Numbered from the stretch's first letter, positions 1 through 8,768 are shown. The stretch: DNA of 64,000 nucleotides from Bacillus sp. HMF5848 (GCF_003944835.1 NZ_RWIV01000001.1:3506530-3570529), one strand, 5' to 3'. The notes: generated by a model from the sequence alone, not told the origin. Made by a program: numbers and translations.

Positions 1-143
1 ACCACAGACGTTTCAATTTTTTGAAGGGCTTCTTTTGCATTACTAGCTTCCTCACAATGCAACCTAGAATTCTCTAAATACATGCGAATTAAATTCCTCA
101 TATCTTCTTCATCATCAACAATTAACACCATGACTTCATTCAT
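1..143 (-). CDS. Response regulator, N-terminal fragment (cut by window edge)
   Basis: The reading frame begins at an ATG (positions 143-141) preceded by GAGGG and runs off the left edge, giving about 47 residues. It starts MNEVMVLIVDDEED, the first beta strand and acidic pocket (DDE) of a CheY-like receiver domain. A paired histidine kinase or an output domain would lie outside the window. The start overlaps the 3' end of the beta-propeller lipoprotein gene by 8 bases, so the two are probably co-transcribed and translationally coupled. The output domain, and therefore the family (OmpR, NarL or other), cannot be seen. The next door nos genes make a role in sensing respiration or copper possible, but that is inference. 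Confidence 0.85.
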   Translation of the reverse strand, partial: MNEVMVLIVDDEEDMRNLIRMYLENSRLHCEEASNAKEALQKIETSV

Positions 144-1125
144 CGCTCTCACGTCCCTCTCTTACATGTATACGAAACGGTCCCCGTCCAACTTGTATCT
201 TGGACTTTATTTTCAAATCAGAAGTATCTAATATGAATATTTCATCACTATCATAACTAGCAATATATAAATCCTTATCAACTATTTTAATATCGAATAA
301 GTTGGAGCCAATCTGCATAGCTGCCAATTCACTTTTAGTTAGACGATCAAACTTCCTAACTGTACTTGACCCATGGCTTATAGAAAACACCGCACTGTCG
401 TTGGCGGCAAAATTTACTGGCATAATGGGGGCCTTTATAGTTTGGGTCAGTTCATTTGTTGCAAGAGAATAAATATGGATGGTGTCTCCAATCTCATTTC
501 CAGCACCATGACCTCCAAGCCATATCTCTTGTTCGTCCTCAATTACTATTCCTCCTGCTGAAGACGGATTAATAGTGAATGTATCTACAATTTTGTGTTG
601 TGTATTATCAACAACAGATAGTTTTGTATCATCATAGTTGATAACATAGGTTTTTTGTTGCTTCGGTCCTTGAAAAATACCGAAAGGCTTTGGCCCTGTT
701 GCTATTTGCTTTTTTTCTTCACCAGTACTTGAAAACACACGAACTCCTTGTATAGTTTGATCTACTAAGAATATATTACCAGTTTGCTCTATAACCGTTC
801 CATTTACTATTCCTTGTCCAATATCCCATGTTTCTTTCAAGCGTCCCTTTGACAAATCATATATGTATAAACCATCCAATTGCTTTCCGTATACCGCGAT
901 TAAATTGGGATCTGGCAACACAAAAGCGCCCGTGATAGGGATAAATAGCTTCCATTCAGTTACCAACTCATGTGTGTCAGTATTAATAAATGAAAGGCTA
1001 CCTTCTTTTATATTTACACTTACAACAACAGACATATTCGGGGGAATCGGTTCAAAGGAAGACTTAGTACAACTGGTAAGCAGTAATACAATGATAATGC
1101 TAGTCAATATCACATATTTTCTCAT
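136..1125 (-). CDS. YncE/YVTN-type beta-propeller lipoprotein
   Basis: The 329-residue product opens with a short basic N-terminus, a hydrophobic stretch and the lipobox LLTSC (Cys about residue 19), so it should be a lipid-anchored extracytoplasmic protein. The mature part is a series of about 40-residue beta-rich repeats of the kind found in YncE/YVTN propellers, for example phrases such as 'TGPKPFGIF', 'VVDNTQHKIVDTF' and 'VGRGPFRIHV'. Propeller proteins of this kind often serve as binding scaffolds; no catalytic residues are evident. It sits directly upstream of, and overlaps, a response regulator gene and lies beside the nos accessory genes, so it could be a sensor-input or copper-site accessory protein. 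The exact role is unknown. Confidence 0.75.
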   Translation of the reverse strand: MRKYVILTSIIIVLLLTSCTKSSFEPIPPNMSVVVSVNIKEGSLSFINTDTHELVTEWKLFIPITGAFVLPDPNLIAVYGKQLDGLYIYDLSKGRLKETWDIGQGIVNGTVIEQTGNIFLVDQTIQGVRVFSSTGEEKKQIATGPKPFGIFQGPKQQKTYVINYDDTKLSVVDNTQHKIVDTFTINPSSAGGIVIEDEQEIWLGGHGAGNEIGDTIHIYSLATNELTQTIKAPIMPVNFAANDSAVFSISHGSSTVRKFDRLTKSELAAMQIGSNLFDIKIVDKDLYIASYDSDEIFILDTSDLKIKSKIQVGRGPFRIHVREGRESDE

Positions 1126-1426
1126 TTTGTCTCCCCTTATCCATGCGACGTAAACACTGCTAACTCGAAAAAGCTTTGCAGAGTACTAAGTAAATACTTA
1201 CAGCCCTCACTACAAACACACGTTGACAAACATAGTTTTACTATTATTTATACTATATAATTATTATACTAAGGATTTGTGTAATAGTAGTGAAATAATG
1301 CGATTATTGTCGGGAATTTGTATTAATTTTGAAACACAATATTCAAATTTTCAATTTGAAAACCTCACAGTTTTCTTTCATTTTGCTGATATGATGTATA
1401 GAGACAACATTAAAGGGGGAAGTCTT
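1126..1426. other. Divergent intergenic region between propeller lipoprotein and nosL
   Basis: About 300 bases separate the two divergent starts. A TTGACA occurs at 1223-1228 and AT-rich TATAAT-like sequence at 1256-1261, but their 27-base spacing is too long for a normal sigma-A promoter. No FNR-type TGTGA-N6-TCACA palindrome was found. An ORF reads through this stretch in frame with nosL, but it lacks a ribosome site and the lipobox of NosL fixes the real start at 1427. Confidence 0.4.
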
Positions 1427-1942
1427 TTGAGAAAAAAATTATTTTTAACCATTTCTTTAGTACTAATCGCACTTATATTAGGTGCATGTGGACAAGATGA
1501 TACTACAACAATGACCACCTCTCACGATCCAACAGAGCCTCATGATGAATCAACTTGTGCATTTTGTAATATGAAAATTTACTTAAAAGACGACGAAATG
1601 GGAGTATTCACTGCTCAAGCTATTACCGAAGACGGAAAAACTTTATTTTTTGACGACTCTGGTTGCTTGTTAAATTACGAAAGAAAAGATGATGCATTAG
1701 CGCTAGAGACAAAGTGGGTACGAGATTATGTATCACAAGAATGGCTAAAAGCAGGAGATGCATCTATTGCTCATGCCGATATAAAAACACCAATGAAATA
1801 CGGATATGTCTTTTTTAGTTCAGATCAAGATGCGAAGGATTTTGTAACTAACAACGCTAATCTTAACGCCAAGTCTTCTTCTTGGGAAGATATTGACGCT
1901 GTATCAAAAGAAAGATTTATGAAAAAAATGGGGCATAAATAA
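1427..1942 (+). CDS. nosL: NosL-family copper-chaperone lipoprotein (first copy)
   Basis: NosL proteins are membrane-anchored Cu(I) chaperones that help assemble the copper centres of nitrous-oxide reductase. The start is the TTG at 1427, chosen because AAAGGGGGAAG lies just upstream and because it gives a proper lipoprotein signal: basic LRKK, a hydrophobic core and the lipobox LGAC. The 171-residue product carries the NosL signature CAFCNMKI near residue 45, then 'FFDDSGCLLNYE' and 'VRDYVSQEWL', the conserved core of the family. It is transcribed toward nosF from the opposite strand and is separated from it by a shared terminator. It is a second NosL, only distantly similar to the one at 3725-4180, and is not part of that operon. 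Confidence 0.85.
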   Translation: MRKKLFLTISLVLIALILGACGQDDTTTMTTSHDPTEPHDESTCAFCNMKIYLKDDEMGVFTAQAITEDGKTLFFDDSGCLLNYERKDDALALETKWVRDYVSQEWLKAGDASIAHADIKTPMKYGYVFFSSDQDAKDFVTNNANLNAKSSSWEDIDAVSKERFMKKMGHK

Positions 1943-1957
1943 TAAATAACAAAAGGA

Positions 1958-1994
1958 AAAGGCTATTCCAAATAAAATGGAACGGCCTTTTTTT
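1958..1994. terminator. Bidirectional terminator between nosL and nosF
   Basis: Stem AAAGGCTATTCCA / TGGAACGGCCTTT around a short AAATAAA loop, followed by a run of seven T on the plus strand and A-rich sequence on the other side. It lies exactly between two convergent genes. Confidence 0.8.
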
Positions 1995-2001
1995 CATTCA
2001 T

Positions 2002-2730
2002 TTATTTAGAACGTCTATCAAAAGATTGAAACAACACATCTTCTAGTCTCTGAACTTGTCCGTCATCACCAACACATAAGTTATTAATACCGTCATTTAT
2101 TACAACTTTCCCATTATCAATAAAAACCATTTTGTGTGCTATATCTTCTACAACTGAAAGAATATGAGATGAAAAAATGACTGTCTTTTCATTCTGAATA
2201 AGCTCCAGAACCATTTGTTTAAAAGCATGCACCCAGTAAGGATCAAGACCATTTGTCGGCTCATCAAGAATAATGATAGGCGCACTAGATAAAAGAGCCT
2301 GTGCTAAAGCTAGCCTTTGCTGCATACCTTTCGAATATTCCTTTACTTTCTTATTCCGTTCGTCATAAAGTCCTGTTTTTTCTAATAATTCTTGTACTTT
2401 ATTAGTCGACGCTCCTACGAGCCTCGCATAAAAAGTGAGTACTTCCGCTCCGGTCAACACACCTTGAAATTGTAAATTATCTGGCATATAACTAAACATA
2501 GATTTATATGAATGTTTCTCGCTACTTATCCCCATCATATGAATGGAGCCATAATCAGGCTTTAAAATACCTGTCATCATTTTAATAATTGTACTTTTGC
2601 CTGCACCATTCCCCCCACAAATTGCAAAACACTCGCCTTTTTGTACGGAAAAAGATATATCGGTTACACCATTTATCTTAGAATACATCTTTGTAACTTT
2701 TTCTAGTCGAAGGACTTCATTATTTTCCAT
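2002..2730 (-). CDS. nosF: NosF-type ABC transporter ATP-binding protein
   Basis: This 242-residue ATPase has all the ABC motifs: Walker A GGNGAGKST, the signature YSKGMQQRLALAQ, Walker B IIILDEPTNGLDP and a switch histidine in 'IFSSHILSVVED'. It is the usual size for a NosF or CcmA-like subunit. The ATG at 2730 follows AAAAGGGGGG. It overlaps the end of nosY by 11 bases, so ATPase and permease are co-translated. In nos loci the NosDFY transporter is thought to supply sulphur or otherwise support copper-site maturation of NosZ; the exact cargo is not visible here. The nosD-nosL-nosY-nosF context is what separates it from a generic ABC-2 exporter. Confidence 0.85.
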   Translation of the reverse strand: MENNEVLRLEKVTKMYSKINGVTDISFSVQKGECFAICGGNGAGKSTIIKMMTGILKPDYGSIHMMGISSEKHSYKSMFSYMPDNLQFQGVLTGAEVLTFYARLVGASTNKVQELLEKTGLYDERNKKVKEYSKGMQQRLALAQALLSSAPIIILDEPTNGLDPYWVHAFKQMVLELIQNEKTVIFSSHILSVVEDIAHKMVFIDNGKVVINDGINNLCVGDDGQVQRLEDVLFQSFDRRSK

Positions 2731-3553
2731 TGTATGCCCCCCTTTTAACTAGCAGCACTGTTATGAGCAAAGGCAGTATAGTCCATAGTATAGTAGATGA
2801 AGCAAAAGCAATTTGCCCTACTAATCCCTCTGCCCAAATCGTCATATCGTATAAAGAAGGTCCGAACACAGTCCCACTTCCCATCGCAACAATCGTCCAT
2901 ACACGAACGATTTCAACTGGGTTGATAAGTATTGAAGCAGTAAACATTGGCAAAATCGCTTGTTTTGGTATGATGGAAGCTATACCCATAATGACAAACT
3001 CAAAAAATAAAACAAAAAAAGCCCAGCTCATTATACTAACACCTAAAGCTTGAAATCTGTTACTTGATATAATTCCAACAAATATACTTATCGCTAAAAA
3101 CATCATAGCTAATAAAAGTGTAAACCCATAAAAAAGGAAGAAAAGAGAAAGCGGCATATTACCAGCTGATATAAATAAAATAATGAGTGCTAACCCATAG
3201 CCAAATGTAACAACAGCGAAAATAGCGATTAACAAACTAATAAATTTACCAACTACAGCTTGAGTTGATGATATAGGATACGTCATCAGTAAAGAAAACA
3301 AGCCATTTTCTTTTTCTCCTGAGAAAAAGGTACTGCCTATTAATAACGTTAACAAAGGAATAATGAAAAGGCACAAATTTAGTAAACTAGCCGTCATTCT
3401 ATTAAAGCCAATAAAATCAGCTTTAGCCGTCATGCTGCCGAAATATACTATGGTCACAGCTAAAATAGAAAAAATGGCTGCAAAGCTAAAAATGGATTTG
3501 CTTCTTAACAGTATACGTAGCTCATGTGTACATATCGTCCAAATCGTTTTCAT
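2720..3553 (-). CDS. nosY: NosY-type ABC transporter permease
   Basis: The 277-residue protein is very hydrophobic, with about six membrane segments and a cytoplasmic loop containing 'GEKENGLFSLLMTYPISS', typical of ABC-2 permeases of the NosY family. It should pair with the NosF ATPase encoded by the overlapping downstream gene. The ATG at 3553 has no strong Shine-Dalgarno sequence, and 171 bases separate it from the upstream nosL, so it may have its own transcript or be read through from nosD. Function by family: membrane part of the transporter that works with NosD in assembling the copper-sulphide centre of nitrous-oxide reductase. Without nosZ in view, another copper-enzyme client cannot be excluded. 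Confidence 0.82.
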   Translation of the reverse strand: MKTIWTICTHELRILLRSKSIFSFAAIFSILAVTIVYFGSMTAKADFIGFNRMTASLLNLCLFIIPLLTLLIGSTFFSGEKENGLFSLLMTYPISSTQAVVGKFISLLIAIFAVVTFGYGLALIILFISAGNMPLSLFFLFYGFTLLLAMMFLAISIFVGIISSNRFQALGVSIMSWAFFVLFFEFVIMGIASIIPKQAILPMFTASILINPVEIVRVWTIVAMGSGTVFGPSLYDMTIWAEGLVGQIAFASSTILWTILPLLITVLLVKRGAYNGK

Positions 3554-3724
3554 AGTTAGTTAGAGAAGGCATCGAATACTAAGATAGCGCCAGGTTGAGC
3601 TTAAAGTTGGTCCAGAAGCTAAACGAGAGAATACATTCCTAAGAAAAATGAATTTCCCTCCTAAAGCTACTATGTATGGCGATTAACAAACAATGCGTCC
3701 TCTTCTCCTTTCATACATGATTAG

Positions 3725-4180
3725 TTACTCTACTATCCAATCAGATGCTAGCAATGTATTATAATCTATAACTGCACCGTATCCTTGCTCGGTAATATAA
3801 GCTACAGCGTCTTCTTCATTCGCAAAAGCTATCACACCAAATGCCATCGGTGTCCAAAAACGCTTGTCATACGTGAAGTGAGCACTTTGGAAATCAACCC
3901 ATTCTCCTGTCACAAAGTCTGTTACGTACGATTTCATGATATCGTTTTCGTTTTGTTCTCTTTCTACTATGAACTCCAACATACAACCAATATCATCGAA
4001 TGTATACACATCACCATTTTTCACAATTACTTCTGTTGCATGATCAATGGCCGCAACACTCATATTGCAAATGACACACACATCTATCTCGGGATTTATA
4101 TCTCTAGGCTCGTACGAAGGACTCCCTCCGCATCCTGCTAGCAATAAGATAATCGTGCAAAATACTAGTAATCGTTTCAT
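3725..4180 (-). CDS. nosL: NosL-family copper-chaperone lipoprotein (second copy)
   Basis: The start is the ATG at 4180, whose ATGA overlaps the stop of nosD; GGGGGAGGATG lies at the right distance upstream. A GTG 21 bases further up is possible but would put the ribosome site inside the gene. The 151-residue product has a lipobox LLLAGC and the NosL core: CVICNMSV, 'YTFDDIGCMLEF', 'YVTDFVTGEWVD' and 'TPMAFGVIAF'. Members of this family bind Cu(I) through the Met/Cys of the CxxCNM motif and deliver it to periplasmic or extracytoplasmic copper sites. Tight coupling to nosD supports a joint role. It is the more canonical of the two NosL proteins here by gene position. Confidence 0.88.
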   Translation of the reverse strand: MKRLLVFCTIILLLAGCGGSPSYEPRDINPEIDVCVICNMSVAAIDHATEVIVKNGDVYTFDDIGCMLEFIVEREQNENDIMKSYVTDFVTGEWVDFQSAHFTYDKRFWTPMAFGVIAFANEEDAVAYITEQGYGAVIDYNTLLASDWIVE

Positions 4181-5523
4181 GCTCTGTTCATCCTCCCCCA
4201 CTGCAGTAATGCAACTGCACTAATGATAAATAGGATACCAATAATTCCTGCAGCTCCATTTCTTCCTACTTCTTTCTCTTCACTTTCTTCATATTCGAAA
4301 GGCTTATTCACTGGAAACCTGTCAATACCTTTTTCAACACCTACAGAAGGCAACAAACTTTCCGCAGAGGCCCATGTCTTTATGGCTGGACTTTCAAAGT
4401 AAAACTGAAATGTTGGTTGTGCTATTAATAGCTTGTCATACATAGATCCCGCTTCATATGAAGTATCCAAAATCCCATCTCCATCTAAATCAAAGGATTG
4501 ATGATCATCCCAGTAGTTCCCAATGAAGCCATTATCAATATTAAGATTTCCTTGATCGACTAGTTTGGCTTGTACTACATTCCCAATAAAGTTATTTTTA
4601 AAAATGCTGACTTTCACATTTTCATCTGTCATAGCTAAACCTACATGGTTACCGGCTACGGTGTTGTTTTTAATAACAGATTCTCTTAAATCCTCCACCT
4701 GAAGTCCATTACTGTTGTACATAATTGTGTTGTTTGAAAAGGTAATTAAATCTGAATCATATAACAGTACACCGTAACCACGATAATGCAACTGCTTTGT
4801 AACAATATTATTATGTATATCAACCTGTTTTGTTTCCATAACCATTAAACCATTAATACTATTAAATAACTCATTATAGCTTGCCTCAGCCCCTGATGAA
4901 TACATAAAGTGCAACGCATAGCGTGCGCCATGAATTTTGTTTCTCGTCAGCATACTATTTTTAGCGAAATCTAAATAAATGCCATCCTGTACGGTGAAAA
5001 TATGGTTATCGTTTACGGTTGCATGTCCTGTTTTGAATAAGTGCACACCACTTCCTCGTTGAGAGAAATGTAGTGGATAACTTGAAATTTTGTTATTTAA
5101 AATCGTAGTTCCTTTTGTTTCAATTGCATAAATGCCAAATAACACTTGTTCTATCGTTATATCTTCTATTTTCACATTGTCACCTGTAATTAAAACACCA
5201 GCATCACGATCTTTTTTTCCACTCATACGAATGTTCAAATCTTTAATATGTACATTTGAACTATTGACAGTAATAACGGTTCCTTGACCGCCCCCATCCA
5301 ATATAGTTCCATTCTCTCCAAAAAGGTTGATTTCTTTGTCAATAACTAGATTCTCTTCGTACAAACCTGCTTTTACGACAATTGAATCGCCATTAGCTGC
5401 CTTGTCAATGACACCTTGAATTGATTCCCCTTGCTTAACTATCAATTGTTGTGCAAATACGTTATCGTATGAGCCTATAAAAAACAAACATAATGCAAAT
5501 ATACTGAAAGCATACTTCTGCAA
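4177..5523 (-). CDS. nosD: NosD, copper-site maturation protein (parallel beta-helix)
   Basis: The 448-residue product starts with a signal peptide ending near 'NVFAQQ', then a long region of right-handed parallel beta-helix repeats (recurrent 'NNTI', 'NKIS', 'DNHIF', 'NTVAGNHVGL' turns) characteristic of the NosD/CASH fold, and ends with a membrane segment 'GIIGILFIISAVALL' before a basic tail. NosD works with the NosFY transporter in maturing the copper centres of nitrous-oxide reductase. It is the first gene of the minus-strand set and its stop codon overlaps the nosL start (ATGA). The gene upstream of it is a divergent aminotransferase, so nosZ is not immediately 5' as in several characterised Bacillus nos clusters. 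Confidence 0.88.
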   Translation of the reverse strand: MQKYAFSIFALCLFFIGSYDNVFAQQLIVKQGESIQGVIDKAANGDSIVVKAGLYEENLVIDKEINLFGENGTILDGGGQGTVITVNSSNVHIKDLNIRMSGKKDRDAGVLITGDNVKIEDITIEQVLFGIYAIETKGTTILNNKISSYPLHFSQRGSGVHLFKTGHATVNDNHIFTVQDGIYLDFAKNSMLTRNKIHGARYALHFMYSSGAEASYNELFNSINGLMVMETKQVDIHNNIVTKQLHYRGYGVLLYDSDLITFSNNTIMYNSNGLQVEDLRESVIKNNTVAGNHVGLAMTDENVKVSIFKNNFIGNVVQAKLVDQGNLNIDNGFIGNYWDDHQSFDLDGDGILDTSYEAGSMYDKLLIAQPTFQFYFESPAIKTWASAESLLPSVGVEKGIDRFPVNKPFEYEESEEKEVGRNGAAGIIGILFIISAVALLQWGRMNRA

Positions 5524-5668
5524 TTAAACACCCCATTTACAAGTTCCATATAGTAAATTTTAGCAGATATATGTGATAAAATTTAAAAAAAGAATGTGAA
5601 CAAAGTATGAACCAAAACTTCGAAAATATGAAACACGTACATCAAATTTTTACACGGAGGCGATAAGT

Positions 5669-6853
5669 ATGACACGTAGCTTTAATGATTTTATTGAAAG
5701 GAAGGGCACAAAATCTTTAAAGTGGGACGAAACAAAAAAAGTATTTGGGAAATCTGATGTTTTGCCATTATGGGTAGCAGATATGGACTTTTCAGCACCT
5801 GATGAAGTAGTTCAAGCAATTCAAGCAAGAAGTAAGCATCCTATCTTTGGATATACAATCGCAAGTGATGAAACGAAGCAGGCCGTTGTTAACTGGCTAC
5901 AATCACGGCACAACTGGTCCATTAAAAATGAGTGGGTTACATTCACTTCTGGTGTTGTTCCAGCCTTAGCAGCATGCGTACAGACTTTTACGAACGAGAA
6001 CGACTCTATATTAATTTTCACACCAGTATATCATCCCTTTTTCCAAGTCATTCAAAAAAACAATCGAAAGCTTATAACAAGTTCTTTATTAATAGAGAAT
6101 AATCACTATGAGATTGACTTTAATGATGTAGAACAAAAGTTTGCTAACGGTATAAAAGCTATTATATTTTGCAGCCCTCATAACCCTGGCGGTCGTGTTT
6201 GGACTAAAAGTGAACTCCAAACTTTAGCCGCTCTATGTAAGAAATACAACGTACTAATTATATCCGATGATATTCACAGTGATTTATTATTAAACAACCA
6301 TAAGCATATTCCTATTTCACATATTTCCGAAGATAGCCTTCAACGAACTATTACATGCATCGCTCCTAGTAAAACATTTAATCTTGCGGGATTACAAGCT
6401 TCTGCTACGATTATTGCAAATAAAGATCTCCGAAAAGCCTATGAAGATCATCTACATAAACAAGGGCATTTTACTCTTAATACATTTGCTATTGAGGGCA
6501 TCGAAGCAAGTTATCGTTACGGTGCTAAGTGGCTTAATGAAGTTATTGCTTATATAGAAGAAAATGTTCAGCTAGTCCAACAAGTCCTGCCGACTATAGA
6601 CCCACGTATTCGCATTATGAAGCCAGAAGCAACGTACTTAATTTGGTTAGATTTTCGTGGTTTAGGTATAGAAGAAAAGACTTTACAGTACCATCTTCTA
6701 ACAGATGGAAAAGTTGCACTTGAACCAGGAAGTCGGTTTGGAGAAGATGGAAGTGGATTTTTCCGCCTTAATGTCGCTTGCCCTCGCTCTACCCTTACAG
6801 AAGGATTAGAACGAATAAAACTTGCTGTTGAAGTTGCTGTTAAAAACTTGTAA
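5669..6853 (+). CDS. patB: PatB/MalY-type cystathionine beta-lyase (PLP enzyme)
   Basis: A 394-residue fold-type I PLP enzyme. The N-terminus 'LPLWVADMDF' is the hallmark of the PatB/MalY branch. The cofactor lysine is in 'APSKTFNLAGL', the substrate carboxylate arginine in 'FFRLNVACP' and the PLP-binding Asp in 'IISDDIHSDLL'. Family members cleave cystathionine and other C-S compounds to homocysteine or thiols plus pyruvate and ammonia; some bind regulators. The ATG at 5669 follows GGAGGCGATAAGT. It is divergent from nosD and is followed after 33 bases by the GNAT gene, so the two may form a short operon. It could alternatively act mainly as an aminotransferase. Confidence 0.85.
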   Translation: MTRSFNDFIERKGTKSLKWDETKKVFGKSDVLPLWVADMDFSAPDEVVQAIQARSKHPIFGYTIASDETKQAVVNWLQSRHNWSIKNEWVTFTSGVVPALAACVQTFTNENDSILIFTPVYHPFFQVIQKNNRKLITSSLLIENNHYEIDFNDVEQKFANGIKAIIFCSPHNPGGRVWTKSELQTLAALCKKYNVLIISDDIHSDLLLNNHKHIPISHISEDSLQRTITCIAPSKTFNLAGLQASATIIANKDLRKAYEDHLHKQGHFTLNTFAIEGIEASYRYGAKWLNEVIAYIEENVQLVQQVLPTIDPRIRIMKPEATYLIWLDFRGLGIEEKTLQYHLLTDGKVALEPGSRFGEDGSGFFRLNVACPRSTLTEGLERIKLAVEVAVKNL

Positions 6854-6886
6854 ACTATTAAAAACTATTGAAAGGTCGCGACAGCA

Positions 6887-7678
6887 ATGATTCGAAAGCT
6901 ATCCAATACAGACCACAAAGCAGTTATGGAATTTCTACAGCCTGAAGCAGCTATGAACCTTTTTATAATTGGTGATATTGAAGCATTCGGTTATGATCAG
7001 GATTTTCAAGAAGTATGGGGACAATATGGTGAATCAGAAAAACTACAGGCTGTATTACTACGTTTTTATGATTCATTTATCGTTTACGCGAATGAAAGGT
7101 GGCATGCAGAAGAGTTTATCCCCATCATAACCGCTCAGGCAAAACCTTTTCAGTTATCTGGGAAAGCAACGGTTGTTACTAAGATTGCTCCGTTACTATC
7201 GCAATACCTAGGCAAAGAGAAGTCAACCTATTATTGTGAGTGCAGAATACCTCCGGTGATTGAGATGAATAGCGTTGAAATCAAACACGCAGCAATAGAT
7301 GATATCGAGAAGATTATTAATCTTTGGCGCAAAATAGATGAATTTGTTGTTACAGATGCAAGTATTCACATGATGAAGAAGACGATGGAAGCAAATAAGG
7401 CTAGAACATACTTCATTGAGAATGAGTCCGGAGAAGTAATGGCATGTGCTTCAACAACTGCCGAAAATTCATTATCCGCTATGATAGTGGGTGTTTGCAC
7501 ACATCCGCATCATCGGGCTAAAGGTCTTGCCACCTCTGTTGTAAGTGAGCTAGTCAAAGACATTACGCAAGAAGGGAAACTAGCTTGCTTATTCTATGAT
7601 AATCCGAGTGCCGGGCGAATTTATAAACGAATGGGATTTACTGACATAGGACAATGGACGATGTATCGTCCTTTATAA
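6887..7678 (+). CDS. GNAT-family N-acetyltransferase
   Basis: The 263-residue product has a divergent N-terminal half and a C-terminal GNAT domain with the acetyl-CoA site 'VGVCTHPHHRAKGLATSVV' (R/Q-x-x-G-x-A type P-loop), followed by 'LACLFYDNPSAGRIYKRMGF', a typical motif B region. Two-domain proteins of this length occur widely in Bacillus as uncharacterised acetyltransferases. The ATG at 6887 follows AAAGGT. It lies 33 bases after patB on the same strand. The substrate cannot be inferred. Confidence 0.8.
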   Translation: MIRKLSNTDHKAVMEFLQPEAAMNLFIIGDIEAFGYDQDFQEVWGQYGESEKLQAVLLRFYDSFIVYANERWHAEEFIPIITAQAKPFQLSGKATVVTKIAPLLSQYLGKEKSTYYCECRIPPVIEMNSVEIKHAAIDDIEKIINLWRKIDEFVVTDASIHMMKKTMEANKARTYFIENESGEVMACASTTAENSLSAMIVGVCTHPHHRAKGLATSVVSELVKDITQEGKLACLFYDNPSAGRIYKRMGFTDIGQWTMYRPL

Positions 7679-7717
7679 TGAGCTGCATTCTTACATGCCG
7701 AATGTATAAAATGTAAT

Positions 7718-7742
7718 AAGCGTGCCACTAGTTGGCACGCTT
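7718..7742. terminator. Hairpin between convergent GNAT and sodC genes
   Basis: Near-perfect stem AAGCGTGCCA / TTGGCACGCTT. T-tracts on both sides are weak, so it may terminate inefficiently. Confidence 0.55.
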
Positions 7743-7744
7743 CA

Positions 7745-8332
7745 CTATTTCTCCTCTTTTTCTTTACCTTCTGATGGTTTTTCGACTTTTTCCTCATCTT
7801 TTTTCGTGTCGTCTTTTTTAATAATACCACAGGCTATTCTTGCACCTGCATCTCCAGCCGGTTGACTCATACCGTCATCCTTTTTCTCATGTATGACGAT
7901 AGACGACCCATCCTTTTTATAATATATCGATGTTTTTCCGGACTTTAATGTCACATTCGGAGCCATTAAGGTAGCGGTAACCGTCCCATCATCCTTCACA
8001 ATTAAGTTCGGTAGATCGCCCGCATGAGCGCCTTCGGGATGCAATAGGCCGTGTTGTTTATCGTCTGGGTTAAAATGTCCCCCAGCTGATTTAAAATCAG
8101 GCCCTTTACATTTTCCGATTTCATGAATATGTATAGCATGTTCACCTGGTGGTAACCCCTCTAAGTCCACGTTAAGCTCAACCCCGGAAGTTTGTTCAGC
8201 CATCTCTATAATACCTAGCGCATCTCCAGCAGCATTGTACACTTCAACCTCAAGTTTTGTCGGAGGTTGGTCAGAGGCACACCCTGATATTGTTAATATA
8301 CAAACGCCTACAAGAAGTCGTTTAAACAGCAT
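7745..8332 (-). CDS. sodC: Cu/Zn superoxide dismutase lipoprotein
   Basis: Catalyses superoxide dismutation outside the membrane. The start is the ATG at 8332 after GGGAGGATTTT, which gives a lipoprotein signal with the lipobox TISGC; longer in-frame starts lack a ribosome site. The 195-residue product keeps every expected metal ligand: HIH in 'HAIHIHEIG', the bridging His in GGHFNP, Zn ligands in '[13 protein letters not shown]', and the fourth Cu His in '[11 protein letters not shown]'. B. subtilis YojM, as I recall, has lost copper ligands, so this protein looks like an active enzyme by comparison. It ends with a strongly charged Lys/Glu tail of about 20 residues. It is the first of two minus-strand genes; the next is a small membrane protein upstream. 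Confidence 0.9.
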   Translation of the reverse strand: MLFKRLLVGVCILTISGCASDQPPTKLEVEVYNAAGDALGIIEMAEQTSGVELNVDLEGLPPGEHAIHIHEIGKCKGPDFKSAGGHFNPDDKQHGLLHPEGAHAGDLPNLIVKDDGTVTATLMAPNVTLKSGKTSIYYKKDGSSIVIHEKKDDGMSQPAGDAGARIACGIIKKDDTKKDEEKVEKPSEGKEKEEK

Positions 8333-8402
8333 AAAATCCTCCCACATGTACTTTAGTATAAGGTACATTCTCTCCAAAGGTTTATGCTTTTAAACATCTC
8401 GG

Positions 8403-8612
8403 CTACCTGCGATTGTTATACTCATTCTTCATTTTTTCTTCTAACTCTTTAGCCTTGGCTGCCTCTTTTTTTGAATGGCGTATGAACAAATATGTTGCAT
8501 ATGCAGCTGCACCTGCAAAAATTAAAGTCGTAATAGCACCGGGTATATATTCTAGTTTATTTTCAGGAAAATACGGAATAAAACCTAAAAACCAAATCCC
8601 CCAATGAAACAT
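8403..8612 (-). CDS. Small single-pass membrane protein, unknown
   Basis: A 69-residue product. The N-terminus 'MFHWGIWFLGFIPYFPE' is aromatic, then comes one clear membrane segment 'GAITTLIFAGAAAYATYLFI', and a charged cytoplasmic tail rich in Lys and Glu (KKEAAKAKELEEKMK). GAAAAGGGGAGATG sits at a good distance from the ATG at 8612, which supports a real gene. It is not recognised as a named family. It lies 70 bases upstream of sodC on the same strand. Confidence 0.65.
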   Translation of the reverse strand: MFHWGIWFLGFIPYFPENKLEYIPGAITTLIFAGAAAYATYLFIRHSKKEAAKAKELEEKMKNEYNNRR

Positions 8613-8723
8613 CTACACATCTCCCCTTTTCAAAATTTTCTATATTCAATCGCACTTATATAGCACCTATATCTTATTTAACAATTACGTTTGACAAATA
8701 TTATACTAAATACCTATGTATAA

Positions 8724-8768
8724 GCAAAATAAAATGAACCAAATCACTGTATGTAGCGATTCGGTTCA
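8724..8768 (-). terminator. Terminator after kapD
   Basis: Read on the minus strand: stem TGAACCGAATCGC / GTGATTTGGTTCA followed by TTTTATTTT, overlapping the last codon of kapD. Confidence 0.75.

Noticed and set aside
1223-1426. N-terminal extension of the first NosL
   Set aside because: It would place the lipobox internally and lacks a ribosome site; the TTG at 1427 has one.
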